A stretch of DNA of 64,000 nt from Streptomyces longisporoflavus (GCF_014649775.1 NZ_BMTR01000004.1:310001-374000); one strand, 5' to 3'; counted from the stretch's first letter, positions 35,208 to 43,841 are shown. Numbers and translations are program-made. The notes: generated by a model from the sequence alone, not told the origin.

Positions 35208-38200
35208 GTGTCAGCCATGTCCGACCTGCTGGGATTCGTGCTGAGCGGGCTCGTCTCCGGCGCCTTGTACGCGCTGCTCGCCACGGGCCTCGTCCTGTCC
35301 TACTCCGCGTCCGGCCTCTTCAACTTCGCGCACGGCGCGACCGCCTACCTCTGCGCGCTCGCCTTCTACGAACTCCACTCCGGCTTCGGCTGGCCGGCGG
35401 TGCCGACGGCGCTGCTCCTCGTCTGTGTCGTGGCGCCCGCGCTCGGCTGGGGCCTCGACCGGCTGATGTTTCGCAAGCTGGCCAGGGGCGGCGAGACGGC
35501 GCAGATCGTGGCGACGATCGGGCTCCTCGTCGCGCTGCCCGCACTCGGCCTGTGGACGGTGGAGCTCCTGGAGGACGCGGGGGCGCCCGTCAAACCGGCC
35601 GAGAACCAGTTCGGCCTGCCGGGCGTCGGACCGAGCCCCGCCGAGAACTGGCAGCTCATGGACGGGGTCGGCATCGACTCCGACCAGCTGATCACCTGGG
35701 TCGCGACGGCGGTGGTCGCGATCGGCCTGTGGGTCCTGATGCGGCACACGCCGCTGGGGCTCCGGCTGCGGGCCGCCGTGGACAACCGCTCGCTCGTGGA
35801 GCTGCGGGGCATGAGCGCGGACCGGCTCTCTTCGGTGGCGTGGATGCTGTCGTCGGGCCTCGCGGGCCTGGCGGGCGTCCTCGCGACTCCCCTCCTCGGC
35901 CTGTCCTCGCACGACTTCACCCTGTTCCTCTTCGTGTCGGCCACCGCCGCCGTCCTGGGGCGCTTCATGTCGATCCCGCTGGCGTTCGCGGGCGGGCTCG
36001 GCCTCGGTGTGCTGCAGAACCTGGTCGCCGGGTACGCGGACTTCGCCGAGAAGATCACCGGGTTCCGTACGGCGGTGCCGTTCCTCATCCTTTTCGCCGG
36101 GCTGCTTCTGATGACCCGGCGGCAGCGGACGGCGGGCACCGCGGCGGTGGACGCGCCGCCGATCGACTATCTCGCCGGGAAGTCGTGGCTGCGCAGGTGG
36201 GGGCCGTGGGCGGCGGGCGGCGTGCTGCTCGCGCTGTCCTTCTACACGGTCACCACTCCCTTCTGGAGCGGCATCCTCGCGCAGGGGCTCGCGATCTCCC
36301 TTGTCTTCATCTCCTTCACCGTGGTCACGGGTCTCGGCGCGATGGTGTCCCTGGCGCAGGCGACGTTCGTGACGGGCGCGGCTCTCGTGGCGGGGCTCCT
36401 GATGAGCCACGGGTGGCCGTTCATCGCCGCGGCGCTCGTGGGTACGTGCGGGGCGGCGGTGCTCGGCGCCCTTGTCGCGCTGCCGGCGCTGCGTCTGGGC
36501 GGCCGTTCACTGGCCCTGGCCACCCTCGCCCTGGCCTTCCTCGCGGACCAGGTCCTCTTCCAGATGGGCTGGCTGCGCAACGGCGACACCGGATGGGAGA
36601 TCCCGCGCGCCGTCTTCGGGCCCGTCGACCTGAGCGACGACCGGGCGATGGGCGTGGCGATGGTCGTCCTGGTCTCGGCGGCGGTGGCGGCACTGAGCGC
36701 GCTGCGCGGGTCGGCGACGGGGCGGGCGATGCTGGCGGTACGGTCCGCTCCGGCGGCGGCGATGGCGTCCGGGGTCTCGGTGGTCCGGACGAAACTGCTG
36801 CTCTTCACCCTCTCGGCGGGGCTCGCGGGGTTCGGCGGCGTGATGTACGCGTCGTTCAACACCCGCATCACCGCGACGGACTTCACCGCGATGACGGGGC
36901 TGGTGTGGCTGGCGGTGGTGGTGGCCGCGGGCGTACGGAGGCCGCAGTTCGCGGTGGTGGCGGGTCTCGTCTTCGCGATCGTGCCGCATCTGATCGCGGA
37001 CTATGTGACGGAGTCCGTACAGCTGCCGGTGATCCTGTTCGGGTTGGCGGGTTTGGCACTGGCCAATGATCCGGACGGCTACTGCGCGGCGGTTTCGGTG
37101 CGGCTGCACCGGCGGAGACTCGCACGGGCGCGGGCCTTCGGGGAGGGGCCGAGGGGGGCGGCGTTGGCGCCGGGGGGTGCGGCGCGTGGGCCCGGGCCGG
37201 GAGGCTCGGCGCATGGGCCCGGGCCGGGAGGCTCGGCGCCGGTGCCCGGACCGGAAGGCTCGGCGCGTGTGCCCAGGCGCCGGGGTTCGGCGCACGCGTC
37301 TGGGCCGGGAGGCTCGGCGCCGGTGCCCGGACCGGAAGGCTCGGCGCGTGTGCCCGGGCCCGGGGGTTCGGCGCACGCGCCCAGGCGCCGGGGTTCGGCG
37401 CACGCGTCTGGGCCGGGAGGCTCGGCGCCGGTGCCCGCGCCGGGAGGCTCGGCGCCGGTGCCGGGCGTTTCAGCCCGTCCGGCGTTTGAGGACGAACTCG
37501 GCGGAGCCGGTGATCGACGGCCACCGGTGGCGGCGGAGCCGATTTCGGGAAGGGGCGGGATCGGGGAAAGGACACCCGCTCTGACCCTCCGCGACATCCA
37601 CGCCGGGTACGACGGCGCCCCCGTCCTCCACGGAGTGACCCTCACCGTCCACCCCGGCGAGATCGTCGCCCTCCTCGGCCCCAACGGGGCGGGCAAATCC
37701 ACGACGTGCAGGGTCGCCGCAGGTCTGATCACCCCCACCGAGGGGCAGATCCGCACGGCCGGCCAAGACGCCACACGCACCGGCCCCGTCCACCGCTCCC
37801 GGGCGGGAGTAGTCCTCGCCCCCGAAGGCCGGGGCATCTTCCCCTCCCTCACCATCGAGGAGAACCTCACCCTGCACCTCCCGGAGGGGGACGCCCGCGA
37901 TGCCGTGTACGCCCGCTTCCCCGGCCTCGCCGCACGGCGCAAGGTCGCCGCGGGCTCCCTCTCCGGGGGCGAACAGCAACTGCTCGCCCTCGCTCCCCTC
38001 CTCCAGCGCCCGCCGAAGGTACTGATCGCCGACGAGCCGTCCCTCGGCCTCGCACCCCGCGTGGTCGACGAGGTCTTCCGCCTCCTCGCCGAACTCCGCG
38101 ACACCGGCACGGGGTTGCTCCTGGTGGAGGAGAAGGCCGCCGAGGTCCTCGGCGTCGCCGACACCGTCGCCTACCTCGCGCAGGGCCGGGTCTCCTGGTG

Positions 38201-38366
38201 CGGTCCGCGCTCCGAGGTCCGGCCGGACCAGCTCACCGAGGCCTACCTGGGCATAGGCGCGCAGGACCGTACCGAATCAGCGGGCCGTACCGAAGCCGCA
38301 GGCCGTACGGAAGCCGCAGGCCGTACGGAAGAAGCGGGCCGTACGGAAGGAGCGCGCCGGCCATGA
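35208..38366 (+). CDS. LivH-LivM-LivF type triple fusion: two ABC permeases and an ATPase in one chain
   Basis: 1,052 residues from a GTG. Residues about 5-305 are a LivH-like permease (GLVSGALYALLATGLVLSYS). About 335-620 are a LivM-like permease (GLGAMVSLAQATFVTGAALV). About 790-1015 are a LivF-like ATPase (LLGPNGAGKSTT, LSGGEQQLLAL, VLIADEPSLGLAP). Between permease and ATPase lies a roughly 130-residue low-complexity linker made of about eleven GGSA-type units and a translated copy of the dispersed repeat. The C-terminus has four GRTExA units. Permease-ATPase fusions of this family occur in Streptomyces; this linker length is unusual. The last codon overlaps the LivG start. Confidence 0.88.
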   Translation: MSAMSDLLGFVLSGLVSGALYALLATGLVLSYSASGLFNFAHGATAYLCALAFYELHSGFGWPAVPTALLLVCVVAPALGWGLDRLMFRKLARGGETAQIVATIGLLVALPALGLWTVELLEDAGAPVKPAENQFGLPGVGPSPAENWQLMDGVGIDSDQLITWVATAVVAIGLWVLMRHTPLGLRLRAAVDNRSLVELRGMSADRLSSVAWMLSSGLAGLAGVLATPLLGLSSHDFTLFLFVSATAAVLGRFMSIPLAFAGGLGLGVLQNLVAGYADFAEKITGFRTAVPFLILFAGLLLMTRRQRTAGTAAVDAPPIDYLAGKSWLRRWGPWAAGGVLLALSFYTVTTPFWSGILAQGLAISLVFISFTVVTGLGAMVSLAQATFVTGAALVAGLLMSHGWPFIAAALVGTCGAAVLGALVALPALRLGGRSLALATLALAFLADQVLFQMGWLRNGDTGWEIPRAVFGPVDLSDDRAMGVAMVVLVSAAVAALSALRGSATGRAMLAVRSAPAAAMASGVSVVRTKLLLFTLSAGLAGFGGVMYASFNTRITATDFTAMTGLVWLAVVVAAGVRRPQFAVVAGLVFAIVPHLIADYVTESVQLPVILFGLAGLALANDPDGYCAAVSVRLHRRRLARARAFGEGPRGAALAPGGAARGPGPGGSAHGPGPGGSAPVPGPEGSARVPRRRGSAHASGPGGSAPVPGPEGSARVPGPGGSAHAPRRRGSAHASGPGGSAPVPAPGGSAPVPGVSARPAFEDELGGAGDRRPPVAAEPISGRGGIGERTPALTLRDIHAGYDGAPVLHGVTLTVHPGEIVALLGPNGAGKSTTCRVAAGLITPTEGQIRTAGQDATRTGPVHRSRAGVVLAPEGRGIFPSLTIEENLTLHLPEGDARDAVYARFPGLAARRKVAAGSLSGGEQQLLALAPLLQRPPKVLIADEPSLGLAPRVVDEVFRLLAELRDTGTGLLLVEEKAAEVLGVADTVAYLAQGRVSWCGPRSEVRPDQLTEAYLGIGAQDRTESAGRTEAAGRTEAAGRTEEAGRTEGARRP
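37187..37470. repeat. Minisatellite coding for the permease-ATPase linker
   Basis: About eleven imperfect units of about 24 bases (consensus near GGGAGGCTCGGCGC plus a variable GTGCCCG part) are arranged in tandem and in frame. They encode alternating GGSAPVPG, EGSARVPG and RGSAHASG units. Blocks of several units are themselves repeated (near 37237-37330 and 37320-37410), showing expansion by unequal crossing or slippage. Confidence 0.85.
37471..37576. repeat. Dispersed repeat copy B, inside the permease-ATPase fusion
   Basis: The core 37471-37513 matches copies C and D at 42 of 43 bases. About 30 bases later TTTCGGGAAGGGGCGGG reproduces the right end of copy D. The element is translated without stops and ends just before the ATPase domain begins. 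Confidence 0.85.
38267..38360. repeat. 18-bp tandem repeat at the end of the fusion gene
   Basis: About five units of GGCCGTACCGAAGCCGCA with small changes encode GRTEAA-type hexapeptides at the C-terminus, directly before the overlapping LivG start. Both ends of the ATPase module are therefore bordered by repeat expansions. Confidence 0.85.
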
Positions 38367-39139
38367 GCAAGCACATCCTCGAAGCCCGCGGGATCGACGT
38401 CCGCTTCGGCGGCGTCCACGCCCTCACCGGGGTGAACCTGCACCTGCGCCCCGGCGAGGTCTGCGGCCTCATAGGCCCCAACGGAGCAGGAAAGACGACC
38501 CTCTTCGACGTCGTCTCCGGCATCCGCCGCCCCGACCGGGGTCGCGTCCTGCTCCACGGCGCCGACATCACCCGCCGCTCCCCCGTCTGGCGCGCCCGGC
38601 ACGGGATGCGCCGCACCTTCCAGCGCCAGCAGCTCTTCGGACAGCTCACGGTCGCCGACAACCTGCTCGTCGCGCAGGAGTGGCGCGGCGGCGGTGGCGG
38701 TCTCGCCGCCGATCTCCTGGCGGCGCCCACCCGTCGTACGCACGAGAGGGAAAGAAGGGCCCGCGCCTCGACCGTGCTGCGCGAGTGCGGACTCGCGCCC
38801 CTGGCCGACGACTACGCGGGCGCGCTTCCCGTCGGCCGGGCCCGCATGGTGGAACTGGCGCGCGCGGTTGCGGACCCGCCGGGAGTGCTGCTCCTGGACG
38901 AGCCCGCCTCCGGAATGACGGCCTACGAGCGGGGTCAGCTGTCGGCCGTCGTCCGGCACCTCGCGGAGGAGGAGAACTGTGCCGTGCTCCTCGTCGAGCA
39001 CAATGTCGCCTTCGTGATGGAGCTCTGCGCCCGCGTGGTGGTCCTCGACCTGGGCAGCGTCCTTGCCGAGGGCACGGCGGCGGAGGTACGCGCGAACCCC
39101 GAGGTACGGGACGCGTACCTCGGAACCAGCGCGGCCTAG
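38363..39139 (+). CDS. ABC transporter ATP-binding protein (LivG-like)
   Basis: 258 residues from the ATG at 38363, overlapping the previous stop (ATGA). Walker A GLIGPNGAGKTT (about residue 34), Walker B GVLLLDEPASGM and the LivG-type tail (VVLDLGSVLAEGTAAEVRANPEVRDAYLG). The signature motif is degenerate: LPVGRARMVELARAV instead of LSxGQ/LPYGQQ. It pairs with the LivF-like domain of the fusion protein to drive the transporter, and the fused partner has an intact signature. Confidence 0.92.
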   Translation: MSKHILEARGIDVRFGGVHALTGVNLHLRPGEVCGLIGPNGAGKTTLFDVVSGIRRPDRGRVLLHGADITRRSPVWRARHGMRRTFQRQQLFGQLTVADNLLVAQEWRGGGGGLAADLLAAPTRRTHERERRARASTVLRECGLAPLADDYAGALPVGRARMVELARAVADPPGVLLLDEPASGMTAYERGQLSAVVRHLAEEENCAVLLVEHNVAFVMELCARVVVLDLGSVLAEGTAAEVRANPEVRDAYLGTSAA

Positions 39140-39384
39140 CAGCCGCTAACCCGGCAACCGGCGACTCTCGCGGATAAAACCGGGTGCCGTGAGGAGTTAA
39201 CCGAGCGTTCACATGAGTGTTCAGCGTTCAGCGGCGTGCAATAGAGTCGCGGCACAACGGAACGCGGTCAGTGTTGCGGACCGAAAGGCACCCGGAGTCC
39301 ACTCCGGCGACGTCAAGGAATGCAGTACCGCACCTGATCGTTGACCATGGGAGTACCACCCGACGACTTAAGGATCGAAAGCTC

Positions 39385-40218
39385 GTGAGCAAGGTCCCCC
39401 CGATCATCCTGAACAATGGCGTCGAGATGCCGCAGCTCGGCTTCGGCGTCTGGCAGGTGCCGGACGACGAGGCCGAGACCGCCGTCGCGACGGCGCTGGA
39501 GGCCGGGTATCGGAGCATCGACACCGCGGCCATCTACGGCAACGAAGAGGGCACCGGCAAGGCCATCGCCGCTTCCGGCATCGCCCGCGACGACCTCTTC
39601 GTCACGACGAAGCTCTGGAACAGCGACCAGGGCTACGACTCGACGCTCCGCGCCTTCGACACGTCCCTGGAGAAGCTCGGCCTCGACCATGTGGACCTGT
39701 ATCTGATCCACTGGCCGCTGCCCTCCAAGAACCTCGCCGCGGACACGTACAAGGCCTTCGAGAAGATCCACGCCGACGGCCGCGCGAAGTCCATCGGTGT
39801 CTCGAACTTCCTGCCCGAGCACCTGGAGCGCCTCATCGGCGAGACGTCGGTCGTCCCGGCGGTCAACCAGATCGAGCTCCACCCGCACCTCCAGCAGCGC
39901 GCCGCCCGCGAGTTCCACGCGGAACAGGGCATCGCCACGGAGGCCTGGTCCCCGCTCGGCCAGGGCAAGGGTCTGCTCGAGGTCCCGGCGATCGTCGCGA
40001 TCGCCCAGAAGCACGCGCGTACTCCCGCGCAGGTCGTCCTGCGCTGGCACATCCAGCTGGGCAACGTGGTGATCCCCAAGTCCGTGACCCCGTCGCGGAT
40101 CAAGGAGAACATCGACGTCTTCGGCTTCGAGCTCGACCCCGAGGACATCTCGGCGATCAGCGCCCTGAACGAGGACCGCCGCCTCGGCCCGGACCCGGCC
40201 ACGTTCGACGTGGCCTGA
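39385..40218 (+). CDS. Aldo/keto reductase (AKR5-like)
   Basis: 277 residues from a GTG at 39385 (MSKVPPIILNNGVEMPQLG), the normal family start; the frame stays open upstream to 39217 but without likeness. The catalytic tetrad is complete: Asp46, Tyr51, Lys76 and His109. The NADPH-binding end is seen as VIPKSVTPSRIKEN. It reduces small carbonyls or 2,5-diketo-gluconate-like sugars. It is a single gene followed by a strong terminator, with a 245-base upstream gap in which I saw no clear operator. Confidence 0.92.
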   Translation: MSKVPPIILNNGVEMPQLGFGVWQVPDDEAETAVATALEAGYRSIDTAAIYGNEEGTGKAIAASGIARDDLFVTTKLWNSDQGYDSTLRAFDTSLEKLGLDHVDLYLIHWPLPSKNLAADTYKAFEKIHADGRAKSIGVSNFLPEHLERLIGETSVVPAVNQIELHPHLQQRAAREFHAEQGIATEAWSPLGQGKGLLEVPAIVAIAQKHARTPAQVVLRWHIQLGNVVIPKSVTPSRIKENIDVFGFELDPEDISAISALNEDRRLGPDPATFDVA

Positions 40219-40265
40219 GGCAGGGCCCCGCCGCGGTACGACATGACGTGGCGGTACGACATGGC

Positions 40266-40314
40266 GGCCCGCCCGCGCCGCCCCTTCCCGGGGGCAGCGC
40301 GGGCGGGCCTTTTT
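40266..40314. terminator. Intrinsic terminator between aldo/keto reductase and methyltransferase genes
   Basis: A perfect 13-bp stem (40266-40278 with 40297-40309, GC-rich) is followed by TTTTT at 40310-40314. It is the clearest rho-independent terminator in the window, oriented for the plus-strand reductase. The stem can also act for the convergent minus-strand methyltransferase operon. Confidence 0.85.
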
Positions 40315-40343
40315 CAACGGCTCGTCCGCCCGCCGCTGCCCGG

Positions 40344-41258
40344 CTACTCCTTGACGCCCACATGCACCGTCTGCGCCGACAGCAGGAACACGTCCGGCCG
40401 GTGGTGCAGGCTCTGTTCGTCGTTCTCGTCCAGGAGGCGGTCGAGAGTCGTGATGTCGTCGGCGTCCAGGGTCTCCGCGTGCATCTCGCGGCGGCGGGAG
40501 AACTCCGAGACGAGGTGGGCGCGGGCGTCGTCGGAGAGCGGGGCCGGCAGGTCCAGGAGGAACGAGCGGGTGCCGGCGTGGCGCAGGCCCGTTTCGGCGA
40601 GGAGCGCGGGCCAGTCCTCCGTGACCGCCTTCGCGCCCGGGAGTTCCGCGCGCATCTGCGTGAACCACTTGTCGTCCGCCTGGTCCAGGCGGGTCTGGAG
40701 GCCCGGCCGGCCGATGCCGATGTCACGGGGCAGGCTGCGGGAGTTCAGGCCGCCTTCCAGGAGTGCGATCGCGCCGCCCGGCGCCAGCCGGTCGGCGAGT
40801 GCGGCGAGGGCCGCCTGCTGGTCGCCGACGTGGTGCAGGGCCCGGCCGATCCAGAGGAGGTCCGCGGGCGGCAACGCGCCGATTCCCTCAGGGAGTTCGG
40901 CCTGCAGGGTGCTGACCCGGTCCGTCAGGCTCTCCCGCGCCGCCCGTTCCCGTGCGCGTTCCAGGAGCGGCTGAGCCGGGTCCACCGCGATCACCTCCGC
41001 CTTGGGGAAGATCTCTGCGAGGAGGAAGGAGATCGAGCCGGAGCCGCTGCCGACGTCCGCGATCCGGGCCGGTTCCGGCTGCCAGGTGCGCAGCCATGCG
41101 GCGATCTCACGGTTCTGCGGCGCGGCGAGCTGCGCGTTCCGCTCCAGCATCGGGCCCATCGCGGCCCAGTCGATGTCCTCGTGGTGGTGGCCGCCGTGCT
41201 TACCGGCGTGCGCCTCGCCGTGCACGTGACCGTGACCGTGACCGTGACCGTGAGCCAT
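40344..41258 (-). CDS. Class I SAM-dependent methyltransferase with histidine-rich N-terminus
   Basis: 304 residues from the ATG at 41258. Residues 2-28 contain about 13 histidines (MAHGHGHGHGHVHGEAHAGK, then HHHEDID), a likely metal-binding or metal-sensing tail. The methyltransferase core follows: motif I IADVGSGSGSISFLLAEIFP, then VIAVDPAQ, and motif post-I LLWIGRALHHVGDQQ. The substrate is unknown. It is the last gene of a minus-strand trio with another methyltransferase and a pterin dehydratase. The His-Gly run is encoded by a perfect hexanucleotide repeat. Confidence 0.85.
   Translation of the reverse strand: MAHGHGHGHGHVHGEAHAGKHGGHHHEDIDWAAMGPMLERNAQLAAPQNREIAAWLRTWQPEPARIADVGSGSGSISFLLAEIFPKAEVIAVDPAQPLLERARERAARESLTDRVSTLQAELPEGIGALPPADLLWIGRALHHVGDQQAALAALADRLAPGGAIALLEGGLNSRSLPRDIGIGRPGLQTRLDQADDKWFTQMRAELPGAKAVTEDWPALLAETGLRHAGTRSFLLDLPAPLSDDARAHLVSEFSRRREMHAETLDADDITTLDRLLDENDEQSLHHRPDVFLLSAQTVHVGVKE
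41226..41249. repeat. Hexanucleotide microsatellite in the methyltransferase N-terminus
   Basis: Four perfect copies of GTGACC on the plus strand, then one variant, encode the His-Gly run of the minus-strand gene. Slippage by one unit would keep the frame and change only the number of His-Gly pairs. Confidence 0.85.
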
Positions 41259-41383
41259 CGTTTGCCGCCGCCTTCGTGTGTATGGGAGTGGGGGCCTGAG
41301 CCGTTTCCCAGCCTGCTCCGCGGCCCCCCTCATGGCCAGCCGCCTTGCGGTTTCGGCAAACTCGGATCGGCGGACGACGCGGT

Positions 41384-42127
41384 TCACCCGGCCGGAGGCC
41401 TCCGGAACGACCGGAGCGTGAACTGCGGGTCGGGGCGCGGCACGTCTTGGTCCGGCAGGTTCGCCAGGGCCGTCGTGAGCCGGGCGGCCAGGGGGCCGTC
41501 GGGCGGGATCTGCGTGAACCAGCCCCGGTGGACGTCGGCGATCGTCGAGCGGGGTGTGCGGCCCTGGCCGTGGCCGCGGAACGAGGTCTCGCCGACCGGC
41601 GTCAGGCCCCCTACGGCCGCGTACTCCTCGACCGCCCCGGCGCGGTCGACCGCGGGGGGCACCGGGCGCGGGGCCAGCGCGGCGTCGATGTCGCTGCCGA
41701 CGTCGTGCGCGGCGGCCTTGTCGACGGTCGTGACGAACACTCCGCCGGGCCGCAGCACCCGGGCGCACTCGGCGACGACCGCCGCCGCTTCGTCGGCGTC
41801 GGACAGCAGATGCAGCAGCCATACCGCGGACACCGCGTCGAACGAGGCGCCCGGGAAAGGGAGTTGGCGGCTGTCGCCGAGGACGACGGCACCCGGGAGT
41901 CGCCCCGCCGCCATGCGCGCCATGTTGTACGCCGAGTCGACCCCGGTCACCCGGAGCCCCGCCCCGCCGAGGCGCCGGGTGACCAGGCCCGTGCCGCAGG
42001 CGACGTCGAGCAGGGTGCGGGTGCCCGGCGGCAGCAGGCCGCGGACCGCGGCGGCAGCGGCGTCGGCGCGGGGCTCGCCGCCGCGGGACGCGTCATAGCG
42101 GTCGGCTTCCCTGCTGTAGTCGAGCAT
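41384..42127 (-). CDS. Class I SAM-dependent methyltransferase (UbiE/Methyltransf_11-like)
   Basis: 247 residues. Motif I TLLDVACGTGLVTRRL (about residues 39-54), VTGVDSAYNM, then AVWLLHLLSDADEAAAVVAE and the post-III VLRPGGVFVTTVDKA. The starting MLDYSREADRYDASRGG is the usual start of small-molecule methyltransferases of this type. It follows the pterin dehydratase by 6 bases and is probably co-transcribed. The substrate is unknown. Confidence 0.9.
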   Translation of the reverse strand: MLDYSREADRYDASRGGEPRADAAAAAVRGLLPPGTRTLLDVACGTGLVTRRLGGAGLRVTGVDSAYNMARMAAGRLPGAVVLGDSRQLPFPGASFDAVSAVWLLHLLSDADEAAAVVAECARVLRPGGVFVTTVDKAAAHDVGSDIDAALAPRPVPPAVDRAGAVEEYAAVGGLTPVGETSFRGHGQGRTPRSTIADVHRGWFTQIPPDGPLAARLTTALANLPDQDVPRPDPQFTLRSFRRPPAG

Positions 42128-42133
42128 CGGTGG

Positions 42134-42439
42134 TCAGACCGCCCCGTGCCCGACCGCCGCCTCCTCGACCCTGCGGGCCAGGTCGAAGTCGAGTGCGGTG
42201 ACGGCGCCGCCCGCGCTGTGCGTGTTCACGGCCAGGGAGACGGTGTTGTAGCCGAGCGTCAGCTCGGAGTGGTGGCCGAGCTCCTCCTGGATCCGCGCGA
42301 CGTGGACGACCATCGCGGCCGCCGCGAAGTGCGAGCCCAGCCGGTAGGAGCGGGTGATCCGGCCGCCTTCGAGCGACCAGCCGGGCAGCTCCGCGAGACG
42401 CTCCTCGACATCCTTCTGCGACAGCGGTTCGACTGGCAT
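42134..42439 (-). CDS. 4a-hydroxytetrahydrobiopterin dehydratase (pterin-4-alpha-carbinolamine dehydratase)
   Basis: 101 residues, complete. The active-site pattern ELGHHSELTLGYNTVSL with the downstream TALDFDLARRVEE matches the PCD/DCoH family, whose histidines catalyse dehydration of the 4a-carbinolamine formed by aromatic amino acid hydroxylases. No such hydroxylase is in the window, so the pterin partner is elsewhere or the protein has another role. It is the first gene of the three-gene minus-strand unit. Confidence 0.92.
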   Translation of the reverse strand: MPVEPLSQKDVEERLAELPGWSLEGGRITRSYRLGSHFAAAAMVVHVARIQEELGHHSELTLGYNTVSLAVNTHSAGGAVTALDFDLARRVEEAAVGHGAV

Positions 42440-42604
42440 GACCGCGCCCCTTTCCCGTGCGTACGTACTTGCGGACGAATGGACGGACGTATGTCACTCA
42501 GCCTGCCACACCCCTTCCCGCGCGGCCCTGAACAGGCCACCGGCCTCGGGAGCCGCCCTCGCGGGCCCCGGCGGATCGCGCACCCCTTCGATTACTGTCT
42601 GGGT

Positions 42605-43444
42605 ATGACAACTGCCGTGGCCATCAAGGAAAGTACCGGGGTCGGACCGCTGCTGCGCGGCTGGCGCGAGCGGCGCAAGGTGAGCCAGCTGGACCTCGCG
42701 CTGCGCGCGGACTCCTCGGCGCGGCACATCAGTTTCATCGAGACCGGCAGGTCGCGCCCGAGCGAGGAGATCGTGCTGCGCCTCGCCGAGCACCTCGACG
42801 TACCCGTACGGGAACGCAACTCCCTGCTCCTCGCCGCCGGTTACGCGCCCCGCTTCAGGGAGACCCCCCTTGACGACCCTTCGATGGGCGCGCTGCGGGA
42901 AGGCCTTGAGCAGATCCTGCGCGGCTACGAGCCCTATCCCGCCCTGATCGTCGACGCGGCGTACGACGTGATCGCGGCGAACCGCGGTATCGCGATGATC
43001 CTGGACGGCGTTTCCGAACACCTCCTGCAACCGCCGCTGAACGCCATGCGGCTCACGCTGCACCCCGAGGGCCTCGCCCCCAAGATCCGCAATCTGCGCG
43101 AGTGGCGGGGGCATCTGCTGCACCAGATGGAGCGGCAGATCGCCTTGCAGCGGTCCGACGCGCTGCGTGCGGTGTACGAGGAGGTGGCGGCGTACCCGGT
43201 GGCGGATCCCGGTGTCAGTGTCTTCGACGGCGCCGACGGCGCCGAGGCCGGCGGTTCGCAGAGCGGCGTGCCCTACTTCGCGCTGCCGCTGCGCATCGAG
43301 CACGAGGGACATCTGCTCTCCTTCGTCTCGTCGATCTCCACCTTCAACACCCCGATGGACGTGACGGTCGCCGAGCTGGCCATCGAGACACTGCTCCCGG
43401 CCGACCCGGCGACGGTCAAGTTCCTCCGGTCGGCGGGGTCCTAG
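42605..43444 (+). CDS. XRE-type HTH regulator with MmyB-like C-terminal ligand domain
   Basis: 279 residues from the ATG at 42605. The Cro-type HTH lies at about 14-70 (LLRGWRERRKVSQLDLALRAD, HISFIETGRSRPSEE). The C-terminal half contains the MmyB-like segment (YPALIVDAAYDVIAANRG, NAMRLTLHPEGL), a PAS-like pocket thought to bind fatty-acid-like ligands. The HxlR gene starts 2 bases after its stop, so the two regulators are co-expressed. The target is unknown. Confidence 0.92.
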   Translation: MTTAVAIKESTGVGPLLRGWRERRKVSQLDLALRADSSARHISFIETGRSRPSEEIVLRLAEHLDVPVRERNSLLLAAGYAPRFRETPLDDPSMGALREGLEQILRGYEPYPALIVDAAYDVIAANRGIAMILDGVSEHLLQPPLNAMRLTLHPEGLAPKIRNLREWRGHLLHQMERQIALQRSDALRAVYEEVAAYPVADPGVSVFDGADGAEAGGSQSGVPYFALPLRIEHEGHLLSFVSSISTFNTPMDVTVAELAIETLLPADPATVKFLRSAGS

Positions 43445-43446
43445 CC

Positions 43447-43836
43447 ATGAGGAACCCGCAGATCAGCGGCCGTAGCGACGACGCGGACCTGACCCGGGCC
43501 GACTCGCTGGCCCGCGAGATCTTCTCGGGCGTGGCCAACAAGTGGGCCCTCCTGATCATCAACGCCCTGGCCGACCGGACGCTGCGCTTCACCGAGCTGC
43601 GGACCGCGGTGGACGGCATCAGCCACAAGATGCTCACCCAGACCCTGCGCGGCCTCGAACGCGACGGCGTCGTGCACCGGACGGTGTACGCCACCGTGCC
43701 GCCGCGCGTCGAGTACCACCTGACCGAGGCGGGCGAAGGGCTGCTCGCCACGGTCGACGGCATGTGCGCCTGGACGCACCGGTACCTCGCCGAGATCGAG
43801 GCCGCCCGCAGCCGCTTCGACGCGCGCGGCGCCTGA
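43447..43836 (+). CDS. HxlR family transcriptional regulator
   Basis: 129 residues from the ATG at 43447. Winged helix typical of the family: LAREIFSGVANKWALLIINAL, LRFTELRTAVDGISHKMLTQTL and the wing RTVYATVPPRVEYHLTEAG. The N-terminal redox cysteine seen in aldehyde- or quinone-sensing HxlR proteins is absent; the only Cys is near the C-terminus (MCAWTHRY). It is coupled to the upstream XRE gene and convergent, 5 bases apart, with a small membrane-protein gene. Confidence 0.9.
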   Translation: MRNPQISGRSDDADLTRADSLAREIFSGVANKWALLIINALADRTLRFTELRTAVDGISHKMLTQTLRGLERDGVVHRTVYATVPPRVEYHLTEAGEGLLATVDGMCAWTHRYLAEIEAARSRFDARGA

Positions 43837-43841
43837 GGGGG

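Noticed and set aside
37187..37470. CRISPR-like repeat array
   Set aside because: The units are contiguous, imperfect and in frame with a protein; there are no unique spacers and no cas genes.
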